A stretch of 64,000 nucleotides of DNA from Streptomyces genisteinicus (GTDB lineage Bacteria; Actinomycetota; Actinomycetes; Streptomycetales; Streptomycetaceae). A program made the position numbers and the translations under genes. Where the stretch lies: the NCBI RefSeq assembly GCF_014489615.1, contig NZ_CP060825.1, forward strand, positions 7,176,001-7,240,000. The letters are read 5' to 3'. The notes under the pieces were generated by a model that saw only the letters and a program-made list of their open reading frames with translations, was not told the DNA's origin and did no database searches. Positions 1 to 10,100 of the stretch are shown in pieces. How positions within the stretch are numbered: the stretch's first letter is position 1; each line of letters begins with the position of its first letter.

Positions 1-1
1 G

Positions 2-3000
2 GTGCGGCTCACGATTCGTGATGTGTTCGCGCGTCCGACGGTGGCGGGGCTGGCTGAGGTGGTGGCCGGGCGTGTGGGCGCGGGTGGTGTGGTGCTGCCG
101 CCGTTGGTGGCGGGGGAGGGGGCCGTCGGTGGTGGTGTGTTGCCGGTGGCGTCGTTCGCTCAGCGGCGGTTGTGGTTGTTGTCGCAGTTGGAGGGTGGGA
201 GTGCGGCGTACAACGTGCCGTTGGTGGTGCGGTGTGCGGGTGGGCTGGATGTGGGTGTGCTGGGGGCGGCGCTGGGTGATGTGGTGGGGCGGCATGCTCC
301 GTTGCGGACGGTGTTCGAGGTGGTGGACGGGGAGCCGCGGCAGCGGATCCTGTCACCGGACGAGGCCCGGGTGGTGGTGGAGCGTCGCCGGGTCGGCGCC
401 GCAGATCTCGACGCGACCCTCGCCGGACTGGCCGGCACGCCCTTCGATCTCGGCTCCGACCTCCCCTTGCGCGCCACGCTCCTCGACCTCGCCGACGACC
501 GAGCCCAGGTCCTGTCGCTCGTCCTGCACCACATCGCGACGGACGGTCTGTCCAACGCGGCCTTCTTCGCGGACCTGGAGCGCGCGTATGCGGCGCGGGT
601 CGCGGGGGCGGTGGTGTCGGTGCTGGAGGTGCCGGCGGTGCAGTACGCGGACTATGCGGCGTGGCAGCGGCGGGTGCTGGGGTCTGCGGGTGATGAGGGG
701 AGTGTGCTGGGGGGTGAGCTGGGGTTCTGGCGGGAGGCGTTGAGGGGTCTTCCGGAGGAGCACGGTCTGGGGTTGGACCGTCCGCGGCCGGCGGTGGCGT
801 CGCACCGGGGTGGTCAGGTGCAACTGGATCTGGGTGCGGGGTTGTTCGCGCGGGTGGTGGAGTTCGCGCGGGTGGAGGGGTGCACGCCGTTCATGGTGGT
901 GCATGCGGCTCTGGTGGCGGCGTTGTCGCGGCTGGGTGCGGGGTCGGATCTGGCGATCGGCTCGCCCGTGGCGGGTCGCACCGACGAAGCGCTCGCCGAG
1001 CTGGTGGGGTTCTTCGTGAACACGCTGGTGTTGCGGACGTCGAGTGCGGGTGATCCTTCGTTCCGTGAGTTGCTGGGGCGGGTGCGGTCGGCGGATCTGG
1101 ACGCGTTCGCGCATCAGGAGGCGCCGTTCGATGCGGTGCTGGAGGCGGTCAACCCGTCCCGGACCCTCGCCCGTCACCCCCTCTTCCAGATCTGCCTGGG
1201 ACTCGAAGCCGGCACCGTGCCCGCCCTCGACCTGCCCGGCGCAGGCCCCTGCACCGTCGAAGGCACCACCACCGGATCGGCCAAGTTCGACCTCGAGTTC
1301 CTGCTGCGCTCCGACGACGGACACCGGCTGCACGGCTCGGTCCTGTACGCCGCGGATCTCTTCGACGAGGCGACGGTGCGGCGGATGGGGGAGGTGCTGG
1401 GGCGGGTGCTGGACCAGGCGCTGGACGCGCCGGAGGTCCGGTTGTCGCGGCTGGAGACGCTGTCGGCCGGTGAGCGGGAGCTGCTGACGGGTGCGTGGGC
1501 GGGGACGGTGGCCGAAACCGGTGATCTGTCGCTGGTCGAGCGGTTCGAGGCGCGGGTGGCCGAGGGTCCGGAGCGGACCGCGCTGGTCGACGGCGACCGG
1601 CAGGTGTCCTACGCCGAACTCAACGCGTCCGCGAACCGGTTGGCCCGGCATCTGCGGTCCCACGGGCTGGGGCGCGGTGATCTGGCGGGTGTGCTGCTGG
1701 AGCGCGGTGCCGACTTCGCCACCGCGGTCGTCGCGGTGGTCAAGACCGGCGCGGGCTACACGCTGCTGGACCCGGACTTCCCCGACGAGCGGCTGCGCTC
1801 CGCGGCCCAGGACGCCGGCATCACCCACCTCGTCACGGCACCCGGGCTCGCCGCACGGCTCGACGGACCGTGGACACCGGTCACCGCGTCGGCAGCCGAG
1901 CTGACCGTCCTCGCATCGCACGACCTCGGCCTGGAGGTCACCGGCGACGACACGGCGTGCGTGATGTTCACCTCCGGGTCGACGGGGCGTCCGAAGGGGA
2001 TTCTGTCGTCGCACCGGAATCTGGTGTCGACGGTGAGCGGTCAGACGTACGGCCGGTTCGGGCCGGGGGAGGTGTTCCTGCAGTGCTCGCCGGTGTCGTG
2101 GGACGCGTTCAGTCTGGAGTTCTGGGGCGCGCTGCTGCACGGCGGTGTGTCGGTGCTCCAGCCGGGGCAGCGCCCGGAGCCGGCGCTGATCGCGGAGCTG
2201 TCGCGCCGGCACGGGGTGACGATGCTCCAGCTGTCGGCGAGCCTGTTCAACTTCCTGGTGGACGAGCACCCCGAGGCGTTCAAGACGGTGACGGTGGCCT
2301 TCACCGGCGGCGAGGCGGCGTCCCCGACTCATGTGCACAAGCTGCAGGGGCTGGCGCCGGGCATCGAGGTCGTCAACGGGTACGGTCCGGCCGAGTCCAT
2401 GGGCTTCACCACGACGCACCGTGTGGCGGAGGAAGGCGAGCCCGGAACAGCGATCCCCGTCGGTGTGCCGCTGGTCAACAAGGGCGCCTACATCCTCGAC
2501 TCGCACCTGAACCTGTGCCCGCCCGGTGTGACGGGCGAGCTGTACCTCGCCGGCGAAGGCCTGGCCCACGGCTATCTCGGCCGCCCCGACCTGACCGCCT
2601 CCCGCTTCGTGCCCGACCCGTACGGCACCAAGGGAGCCCGCCTCTACCGGACCGGTGACCTGGCGCGGTTCGACGCCGGGGGGCGGATCGTCTACGAGGG
2701 CCGGGCGGACGACCAGATCAAGATCCGCGGCTTCCGCGTCGAGCCCGGCGAGACCGAGGCGGCACTGTTGACCCATCCGGCGGTGACCCAGGCCGTCGTC
2801 ACCGTGCACCGCGACCGGCTCGCCGCCTACCTCGTCACCGAGGGGGACACCCCGCCCGACGAGATCCGCCGGCATGTGGCGGACCGGCTGCCGGAGCACC
2901 TGGTGCCCACGTTCGTCACCGTGCTGGAGCGGATGCCGCTCACACCCAACGGCAAGGTCGACAAGCGGGCCCTGCCCGAACCGGCCCCCCTGACCACCGG

Positions 3001-3307
3001 CGGACGCGCCCCGCGCACCCCGCTGGAGGAGACCCTGCTCGCCCTCTTCACCGGCACCCTCACCACCACCGAACCCCTCACCGTCGACGACGACTTCTTC
3101 CAGCACGGCGGCCACTCCCTCCTCGGAGCCCGCCTCACCAACCACATCGCCGGCGCCCTCGACGTGCGTCTGACGGTCCGGGACATCTTCCGGCACCCGA
3201 CCCCGGCCCGGCTCGCCGCACACATCGAATCCCTCAAGGCCGCCCCGGCGCGCAAGGCCCGACCCGCCCTGCGCCGCCGCACCGAGACAGATCGGATCAG
3301 CTCATGA
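2..3307 (+). CDS. Nonribosomal peptide synthetase, T(partial)-C-A-T, 5' truncated by window edge
   Basis: The reading frame is already open at the window edge, so the true start lies upstream. The first ~25 residues are the tail of a carrier (T) domain. A condensation domain follows (about 45-460, HHIATDG near 176-182), then an adenylation domain (about 505-985) with TSGSTGRPKG, YGPAES, YRTGDL and NGKVDK motifs, and a T domain (about 1000-1075) with GGHSLLG. By alignment to GrsA the pocket reads D-A-L-Q-F-G-G-G-F-K, which I cannot assign to a known amino acid. There is no thioesterase, so the chain passes to another protein. The tail RPALRRRTETDRISS looks like a cut T-C linker. The stop overlaps the next start (ATGA), indicating one operon. 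C-domain codon choice alternates between G-ending and C-ending blocks. Confidence 0.93.
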   Translation: MRLTIRDVFARPTVAGLAEVVAGRVGAGGVVLPPLVAGEGAVGGGVLPVASFAQRRLWLLSQLEGGSAAYNVPLVVRCAGGLDVGVLGAALGDVVGRHAPLRTVFEVVDGEPRQRILSPDEARVVVERRRVGAADLDATLAGLAGTPFDLGSDLPLRATLLDLADDRAQVLSLVLHHIATDGLSNAAFFADLERAYAARVAGAVVSVLEVPAVQYADYAAWQRRVLGSAGDEGSVLGGELGFWREALRGLPEEHGLGLDRPRPAVASHRGGQVQLDLGAGLFARVVEFARVEGCTPFMVVHAALVAALSRLGAGSDLAIGSPVAGRTDEALAELVGFFVNTLVLRTSSAGDPSFRELLGRVRSADLDAFAHQEAPFDAVLEAVNPSRTLARHPLFQICLGLEAGTVPALDLPGAGPCTVEGTTTGSAKFDLEFLLRSDDGHRLHGSVLYAADLFDEATVRRMGEVLGRVLDQALDAPEVRLSRLETLSAGERELLTGAWAGTVAETGDLSLVERFEARVAEGPERTALVDGDRQVSYAELNASANRLARHLRSHGLGRGDLAGVLLERGADFATAVVAVVKTGAGYTLLDPDFPDERLRSAAQDAGITHLVTAPGLAARLDGPWTPVTASAAELTVLASHDLGLEVTGDDTACVMFTSGSTGRPKGILSSHRNLVSTVSGQTYGRFGPGEVFLQCSPVSWDAFSLEFWGALLHGGVSVLQPGQRPEPALIAELSRRHGVTMLQLSASLFNFLVDEHPEAFKTVTVAFTGGEAASPTHVHKLQGLAPGIEVVNGYGPAESMGFTTTHRVAEEGEPGTAIPVGVPLVNKGAYILDSHLNLCPPGVTGELYLAGEGLAHGYLGRPDLTASRFVPDPYGTKGARLYRTGDLARFDAGGRIVYEGRADDQIKIRGFRVEPGETEAALLTHPAVTQAVVTVHRDRLAAYLVTEGDTPPDEIRRHVADRLPEHLVPTFVTVLERMPLTPNGKVDKRALPEPAPLTTGGRAPRTPLEETLLALFTGTLTTTEPLTVDDDFFQHGGHSLLGARLTNHIAGALDVRLTVRDIFRHPTPARLAAHIESLKAAPARKARPALRRRTETDRISS

Positions 3308-4101
3308 GCAACGACGCCGCCACCGCCCCGACGCCCGCACCCGAGGACGTCGTCTGGGACCTCCCCGGGGACGCGCCGCACCGCCTGTCGCTGCTGGTGC
3401 TCCCGCACGCGGGCGGCAACGCCCACGCGTACAGCGCCTGGCGCGACCACCTGCCGGCCGACGTGCGGCTGCTGATCGGCCAGTACCCGGGACGCGGGGC
3501 CCGCTACTGCGAGGACCTGCCGGCCTCGGTCGACGACCTCGCACTGCCCGTCGTCCAGGCCCTGCCCGCCGACACCGGCCCGCTGGTCGTCCTCGGACAC
3601 AGCATGGGCTCGCTGGTCGCCTTCGAGGTGACCCGCGCCCTCCAGGCCGCCGGGCGCACCCCGCGCGGGCTGGTCGCCTCCGCCTGCCGGGCGCCCGTCC
3701 TGCCCAACCAGGCGCCGGTGCACCCGGAACGCCTCGACGACGACGAACTCGTCGCCGCCATCAAGGAGCGCGGCGGCACCGACGACGGCATCCTCGACGA
3801 CCCGGAGCTCCGCGAGATCGTCCTGCCGTCCATCCGCGCCGACTTCGCCATCGACGACGCCTACCGCTGCACGGCCCCCGGCGTACGGCTCGACTGCCGT
3901 GTCGCGGTGTTCGGCGGCGACAGCGACCCGATCGTCCCGGTCGACATGCTCGCCGGCTGGTCCCTGGTGGCCGGCGGGGAGATCCGGCCCGAGGTGCTGC
4001 CGGGCGACCACTTCTACTTCCAGCAGGACCTGCCCGGCTTCTTCGCCCGGCTGACCCCGGTCCTCGAAGCCCTCCACGGCACCGCGGCCACCGCCGCCTG
4101 A
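3304..4101 (+). CDS. Type II thioesterase (editing alpha/beta hydrolase)
   Basis: This 265-residue protein has the usual length and layout of TEII enzymes, which hydrolyse mis-primed or stalled acyl groups from NRPS carrier domains. LPHAGGNA lies near the N-terminus. The nucleophile elbow GHSMGS (about residues 98-103) carries the catalytic Ser, and a late GDHFYF supplies the His. The ATG overlaps the upstream NRPS stop by four bases, so translation is coupled. Besides editing, a TEII could move aminoacyl groups between carriers, which is relevant because A-less modules lie downstream; that second role is only inference. Confidence 0.93.
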   Translation: MSNDAATAPTPAPEDVVWDLPGDAPHRLSLLVLPHAGGNAHAYSAWRDHLPADVRLLIGQYPGRGARYCEDLPASVDDLALPVVQALPADTGPLVVLGHSMGSLVAFEVTRALQAAGRTPRGLVASACRAPVLPNQAPVHPERLDDDELVAAIKERGGTDDGILDDPELREIVLPSIRADFAIDDAYRCTAPGVRLDCRVAVFGGDSDPIVPVDMLAGWSLVAGGEIRPEVLPGDHFYFQQDLPGFFARLTPVLEALHGTAATAA

Positions 4102-4144
4102 CCGGCTCCCACCCCGCACACCCACGGAAGACGAGGAACCAACG

Positions 4145-5182
4145 ATGACCACCTTCGCACCGAACCCGGCGGCCACCGCGGACATCACCGTCGAGCACCG
4201 GCCGGGCAGGCCCGCGCTGCTGCGCGTGCCGCGCTTCGCCGGCATGGCGGAGGCGACCGCCTGGCTCACCGCGCACCGCTCCGCGATCCAGGCCGAACTG
4301 CACCGCTCCGGCGCGCTGATGCTGCGCGGCCTGCCGGTCACGGACGCCGCGGCGTTCGCCGAGGCCAGGGACGCGCTCGTCACCGAGCGCGCCGGATACA
4401 AGGAGAAGGCCACCCCGCGGACCGACTTCGGCGAGGGCGTCTTCTCCTCGACCGACCTGCCCGCCGCCCAGCCGATCCGCCTCCACAACGAGAACAGCTA
4501 CACACTCGACTTCCCCGGAGTGCTGCTCTTCGGCTGCATCACCGCCCCGGAGACCGGCGGCGCCACCACCGTCGGAGACATGCGCAAGGCGCTCGCCCTC
4601 CTCCCGCCGGAGCTCACCGAGCGGTTCGAGAAGGCCGGCTGGCTGCTGGTGCGCAACTACTCGGACCTGGCCGGAATGCCGTGGCGGAAGGCGTTCTCCT
4701 CCGAGGACCCGGCGGGTGCCGAGGAGTACTGCGACGCCCACGCCATCGGCTACGAGTGGCTCGACGAGGACACCCTGCGCACCCGGCAGCTCCGTTCCGC
4801 GATCATCACCCACCCGGTCACCGGCGAACGGGTCTGGTTCAACCACTTCGCCTTCTGGAACGCCCGCAGCCTCGACGAGGACGTGCGCGAGGTCCTCACG
4901 GACACCTTCGGCGCGGACGGCCTGCCCTTCGACACCCGCCTCGGAGACGGCACCGCCCTCACCGACGCCGAGGTCGACGCGATCAACGACGCCTACCAGG
5001 CGGTGACCGTCCGCGAGACCTGGCAGGCGGGCGACGTGATGCTCGTCGACAACATCCTCTGCGCCCACGGCCGCGAGTCGTTCGGCGGCGACCGCAAGAT
5101 CCTCGTCGCCATGGGCGAGCCGGTGCCGCTGTCCGACTGCTCCCCGACCACCGCCCCGTCCGCCACCCCGTACGGAATGTGA
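4145..5182 (+). CDS. SyrP/TauD-like Fe(II)/2-oxoglutarate-dependent amino acid beta-hydroxylase
   Basis: This 345-residue protein belongs to the TauD/TfdA superfamily. Visible Fe-binding elements are HNENSY near residue 118 (H-x-E) and the distal His in DNILCAHGRESF, followed by an Arg-containing GGDRKI segment for 2-oxoglutarate. The SyrP branch of this family hydroxylates the beta-carbon of amino acids held on NRPS carrier domains, for example Asp in syringomycin and Glu in kutznerides. The start is ATG with GACGAGGAACCAACG upstream. The gene is coupled (GTGA) to an A-T protein with a glutamine code, so carrier-bound Gln is the inferred substrate. The family call is firm; the substrate is not proven. 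Confidence 0.88.
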   Translation: MTTFAPNPAATADITVEHRPGRPALLRVPRFAGMAEATAWLTAHRSAIQAELHRSGALMLRGLPVTDAAAFAEARDALVTERAGYKEKATPRTDFGEGVFSSTDLPAAQPIRLHNENSYTLDFPGVLLFGCITAPETGGATTVGDMRKALALLPPELTERFEKAGWLLVRNYSDLAGMPWRKAFSSEDPAGAEEYCDAHAIGYEWLDEDTLRTRQLRSAIITHPVTGERVWFNHFAFWNARSLDEDVREVLTDTFGADGLPFDTRLGDGTALTDAEVDAINDAYQAVTVRETWQAGDVMLVDNILCAHGRESFGGDRKILVAMGEPVPLSDCSPTTAPSATPYGM

Positions 5183-5190
5183 GCCCCGAC

Positions 5191-7113
5191 ATGACCGCCG
5201 TCCTCCCCGAGCGCACCGCAGCCGGCCCCGCAGCGTCCGGCCACGACCGCCCCACCGGCCCGGGCGCCGACTGCCGCACCGCCGGACGACCCTGCGACTG
5301 CGCCGGCTGCGCCGCCGGTTCCCCCGCGGCCTGCGCCTGCGACGCGTGCGCGGCCGGCACCGGCGCCGCGGACCTGCTGGCCCGCCTCGCCACCGCGCCC
5401 GCCGCCCGCACCGCCGTCGTGGCCGGCGACCGCCGGCTGACCTTCGGCGAACTGCGCGCCGAGGCGGCCGCGTTCGCCGCCCGGATCACCGCCGCCGGCG
5501 CCGGACCCGAGAGCGTCGTGGCGCTCTGCCTGCCCCGCGGCGCCGGGCTCGTCACCGCGATCATCGGCACGCTCACCGCCGGGGCCGCCTACCTGCCCGT
5601 CGACCCGGCGCTGCCCGCCGAGCGGCGCCGCTACCTGGTCGAGGACTCCGGCGCCGACCTCGCCGTCGTGGCCGGTCCCGCCGACGCACCCGCCGGTCCC
5701 ACCCCGGCCGTCACCCTCGCCGACCTGACCGCGCCCGCGGACGACCCGTCCGGCTTCGCCCCCGTACCGGTGTCCGCCGGCACCCTGGCGTACGTCATCT
5801 ACACCTCGGGGTCCACCGGACGCCCCAAGGGCGTGGAGATCGGCCGGGGCGCCGCCTCGCTGCTCCTGCGCGAGCTGGAGCAGGCCGGTGCCGCCACCGG
5901 CGAGGCCCGCCGCGTCGGCTGGAACGCCTCGCCCTCCTTCGACGCCTCCGTGCAGCAGTGGGTCCGCCTCTGCCGCGGCGACACCCTCGTCATGATCGAC
6001 GAGGAGACCCGGCGCGACCCCGCGCTGATGGCCGCCCTCGTCGACGAACAGGGCCTCACCGACCTGGACATCACCCCCTCGCACGCCGAGCCGCTGCTCG
6101 ACCTGCTCACCGCCGGCGGCGGCCCCCGGCCGCTGACCCTGCTCGTCGGAGGCGAGGCGATCGGCCCCGCGCTGTGGGACCGCCTGGCCGCCGCCCACCG
6201 CACCGGACTGCTGCGCGCCCTCAACGTCTACGGCCCCACCGAGTGCACCGTGGACGCCACCGCCGGCTGGATCGACGAGCCGGGCGAGCCCCACATCGGA
6301 GCCGTCCTGCCCGGCCTGCGCATGCGGCTCCTCGACGAGAACCTCGTCCCGGTCGCCCCCGGGGAGAGCGGGGAGCTGTACCTCTCGGGGCCCCGCGTCG
6401 GCCGCGGCTACCGCGGCCGCCCCGCCCTGACCGCCGAGCGCTTCGTCCCGGACCCGGCCGGTCCCGCGGGAGCCCGGATGTACCGCACCGGCGACCGCTG
6501 CCGGCTGCTGCCCGCCGGACGCCTCGTCTACCTGGGCCGCGCCGACGGCCAGGTCAAGCTCCGCGGCCACCGGATCGAACTCCCCGAGATCGAGGCCGCG
6601 CTGCTGCGCACCGAGGGCGTCCGGGAGGCGGCCGTCGTCCTCGGCGAGGACGCCGCGGGCACCGCCTGCCTCATCGCCCACCACCGCGGCGGCGAGACGA
6701 CCGCGCTGCGCGCCGCCCTCACCGCGAGCCTGCCGGCCTACATGGTGCCGTCCGCGTTCGTCGCCGTGGAACGCTTCGCCACCACCCCGAGCGGCAAGCT
6801 CGACCGCTCCGCCCTGGCCACGCTCGTCGCGGCCCCGGAGCCCGCCCCGCGGTCCGCCGCCCCGTCCGCGCTGAACGGCCCGGCGGAGGAACTGATCGCC
6901 CGGGTCTGGACGCAGGTCCTCGGCGCGGCCTCGATCGGCCCGGACGACAACTTCTTCAAGCTCGGCGGCCATTCGCTGCTCGCCATCAAGCTGGTCTCCC
7001 GGGTCCGCGCCGAACTCTCCGTGAGCCTCCCGGTCAAGGCCGTCTACGCCAATCCGCGCCTGCGCGACCTCGCCGCACGCATCGAGGAGCTGACGGCCGC
7101 GAAGGATGCCTGA
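5191..7113 (+). CDS. NRPS A-T didomain, predicted L-glutamine-activating, with Cys-rich N-terminus
   Basis: A stand-alone adenylation plus carrier protein of 640 residues. All A motifs are present (YTSGSTGRPKG, YGPTEC, YRTGDR, SGKLDR), followed by a T domain with GGHSLLA. The pocket residues read D-A-Q-D-L-G-V-V-D-K, the established Gln signature. It has no C domain, so it probably loads its own T domain and serves as substrate carrier for the hydroxylase just upstream. A GTG at 5179 overlaps the hydroxylase stop and is an alternative, coupled start. Residues 28-53 contain seven cysteines, including CDCAGC and CACDAC (two C-x-C-x2-C motifs), unusual for an NRPS N-terminus and suggestive of metal binding. 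Confidence 0.92.
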   Translation: MTAVLPERTAAGPAASGHDRPTGPGADCRTAGRPCDCAGCAAGSPAACACDACAAGTGAADLLARLATAPAARTAVVAGDRRLTFGELRAEAAAFAARITAAGAGPESVVALCLPRGAGLVTAIIGTLTAGAAYLPVDPALPAERRRYLVEDSGADLAVVAGPADAPAGPTPAVTLADLTAPADDPSGFAPVPVSAGTLAYVIYTSGSTGRPKGVEIGRGAASLLLRELEQAGAATGEARRVGWNASPSFDASVQQWVRLCRGDTLVMIDEETRRDPALMAALVDEQGLTDLDITPSHAEPLLDLLTAGGGPRPLTLLVGGEAIGPALWDRLAAAHRTGLLRALNVYGPTECTVDATAGWIDEPGEPHIGAVLPGLRMRLLDENLVPVAPGESGELYLSGPRVGRGYRGRPALTAERFVPDPAGPAGARMYRTGDRCRLLPAGRLVYLGRADGQVKLRGHRIELPEIEAALLRTEGVREAAVVLGEDAAGTACLIAHHRGGETTALRAALTASLPAYMVPSAFVAVERFATTPSGKLDRSALATLVAAPEPAPRSAAPSALNGPAEELIARVWTQVLGAASIGPDDNFFKLGGHSLLAIKLVSRVRAELSVSLPVKAVYANPRLRDLAARIEELTAAKDA

Positions 7114-7190
7114 CCGCGGGCCGCGCGGCCGGCGCGGCCCCCGCCGACGGCTCACCCACCCGCCCCCGCCCTTCCCGAGGAGCAGCAACC

Positions 7191-10100
7191 GTGATCCCCC
7201 TGTCCTACGCCCAGCGCCGGCTGTGGTTCCTGACCCGGCTGGAGGGCCCCTCCGCCGCCTACAACGCGCCCGTGGTGATCCGGCTCGCGTCCCACCCGGA
7301 CCCCGAGGCCCTGCGGGCGGCGGTGCGGGACCTCGTGGAGCGGCACGAGGTGCTCCGAACCGTCCACCCGGCCGCCGACGGGGAGCCGTACCAGCGGATC
7401 GAGACGGACCCGGAGCCGTGCTTCGGTACCGAGGAGTGCGCCGCGGGCGCCAACCTGGCGGCGGCTGTCACCGCCTTCGCCCGCCGACCGATCGACATCG
7501 CCACCGAACTGCCGCTGCACGTACGGCTGTTCACGGCCGACGACGGCACCGCCGTACTGGTGCTGAACGTGCACCACATCGCCACCGACGGCTGGTCGGT
7601 CGGCCCGCTCCTCACCGACCTGGACGCGGCCTACCGGGCCCGTACCGAGGGCCGCGCCCCCGACCGGGAGCCGCTGCCCGTGCAGTACGCGGACTACGCC
7701 CTGTGGCAGCGGGAGATGCTCGGCGACCCCGGGGATCCCGACAGCCTCGCACACGAACAGCTCGTCCACTGGCGCGCGGCGCTGGACGGCATCGCGGCCG
7801 AGACCCGGCTGCCCGCCGACCGGCCCCGGCCCACCGAGCCCGGGAACCGGGGAGCGGTGGTGTCGGCGGAACTCGGCGCGGACGTCCACAGCGCGCTGCT
7901 GGAGGTGGCACGCGCACGGCGGGCCACGTTCTTCATGGCCGTGCGGACGGCCCTGGCGCTGGCGCTGCGGGCCGCCGGCGCCGGTGACGACCAGGTCGTC
8001 GGCACACCCGTGGCCGGCCGCCCGGAGGAAGGCCTCCACGATCTGGTGGGCTTCTTCGTCAACACCCTCGCGCTCCGCACCGACCTGTCCGGCGACCCGA
8101 CACTGGCGGAGCTGGTCGACCGGGTCCGCGACGCCGACCTCGCCGCCTTCGCGCACGAGGACCTGCCCTTCGACCTGCTGGTGGAGGACCTCAACCCCGA
8201 ACGCTCCTACGGCCGGCACCCGTTCTTCCAGGTCATGGTCAGCACCCTGGCCGCGCAGGACACCGCCGTCCGCCTCGGGGCCGTCCCCGGCGAGCTCGAC
8301 GACGCCGACCTCGCCACGGCCAAGTTCGACCTCAGCTTCTCCTGCGGCGAACGGGTCACGGACGCCGGCGATCCCGGCGGACTGACCCTCGGACTCCAGT
8401 ACGCCACCGACCTGTACGACGAGGACACCGCACGGCTGCTCCTCGGGCTGTTCGGGCGGGCGCTCACCGCGCTCGCCGCACAGCCGGAGTCCACCCGCAC
8501 CGGCACGCTCGGCCTCCTCTCCACCGAAGAGCAGGAGGCCCTGGACGGGCGCCACCGCGCCCTCGAAGCGGCCCGGCGCCGGGACACCGGCGCCGGGCAG
8601 GAGCCCGCACCGGCCACCGCGGACGCCGCCACCGGCGCCCGGCGGCAGGCCGCGGCCGACCCCCGCGAGGAGATCCTCCGCGGCCTCTTCGCCGAGGTGC
8701 TGCGGCGCGACGGGGCCGGCCCCGAGGACAACTTCTTCAAACTGGGCGGGCATTCGCTGCTCGCCGGCAAACTCGCCAACCGCATCCGGGCCGCGCTCGG
8801 CACCGAGGCGGCCATCCGCGACGTGTTCCTCGCCCCCACCCCCCGGCAGCTGCTGCGCCGGCTCGCCGGGCAGGGCGCCGCACCGGCCCGCCCCGCGCTG
8901 CGGCCGGTGCCCGCCGGGCTGCGCCCCGAGCGCGTCCCCCTCTCTGCCGCACAGCTGCGGCTCTGGTTCACCGGACGCCTCGAAGGCCCGAGCGCCACGT
9001 ACAACATCCCCGTCGTCACCCGGCTCCACCGCCCCCTCGACCCGGTGCGCCTCGCCGAGGCGCTCGCCGACGTCGCCGCCCGCCACGAGGTGCTGCGGAC
9101 CGTCTACCCGACACACGACGGGGAGCCGTACCAGCAGGTCGTCGACGGCGCGCGCCCCGTGCTCGAACTGGCGGGCGCCGACGGGCCGGACGCCGTGCGC
9201 GACGCCGTGGAATCCGCCACCCGGCACGTCTTCGACCTGTCCGCGGAGATCCCGTTCCGGGCCAGGCTCGTCAGCGGCGCCGACGGCGGACAGACCCTCG
9301 TCCTGCTGGTGCACCACATCGCGGGCGACGGCTGGTCCACGGGCTGCCTCCTCGCCGACCTCGACACCGCCTACCGGGCCCGCGCCGAGGGCCGCGCCCC
9401 CGACTGGGCGCCGCTGCCCGTCCAGTACACCGACTACACCCTCTGGCAGCACGAACTCCTCGACGGCCCACAGGGGCTCGCCACCGGACAGCTGGCCCAC
9501 TGGCGCACCGCCCTCGACGGCATGCCGCCGCTCCTCGCCCTGCCCACCGACCGGCCCCGCCCGCTGGAGAGCGACGGTGCGGGCGCCCTCACCGGCTTCG
9601 AGGTCGGCCCGGAAGTCCACCGCGGACTGCTGCGCTGCGCCCGCGCCCACGGAGCGACCCTCTTCATGGTGGTGCAGGCCGCACTGGCGGCCGTGCTCAC
9701 CCGGCACGGCGCCGGCACCGACGTGGCCGTCGGCACCACCGTCGCGGGCCGTGCGGACGACGCCCTGCACCCGCTCGTCGGCTTCTTCGTCAACACGCTG
9801 GTGCTGCGCACCGACACCTCGGGCGATCCCGCGTTCGGCGAGCTGGTGCGCCGCGTCCGGGACGCCGGCCTCGCCGCCTACAGCCACCAGGACCTGCCCT
9901 TCGACCGGCTGGTCGAACACCTCAGCCCCGAACGCTCTGCCGCCCACGCGCCGCTCGTGCAGGTGATGCTCCAGGTGCACGCCGCCGCCGCGGGCCCGGA
10001 CGCCCCGTCCGTCCTGGACGGCGAGGAGGTCGGGTTCCGCAGCACCGGCGCCAAGAGCGACCTGACCTTCGCCCTCACCGAGCGCGCGGCCGAGGACGGA

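Noticed and set aside
4681..5190. Upstream extension of the Gln A-T frame into the hydroxylase gene
   Set aside because: The hydroxylase frame is clearly coding here; GTG 5179 or ATG 5191 gives normal coupling.
5346..7190. Upstream extension of the C-T-C-T NRPS frame
   Set aside because: It overlaps the A-T gene in another frame and is Arg/Pro-rich without motifs. The GTG at 7191 has GAGGAG and begins at the C1 core.
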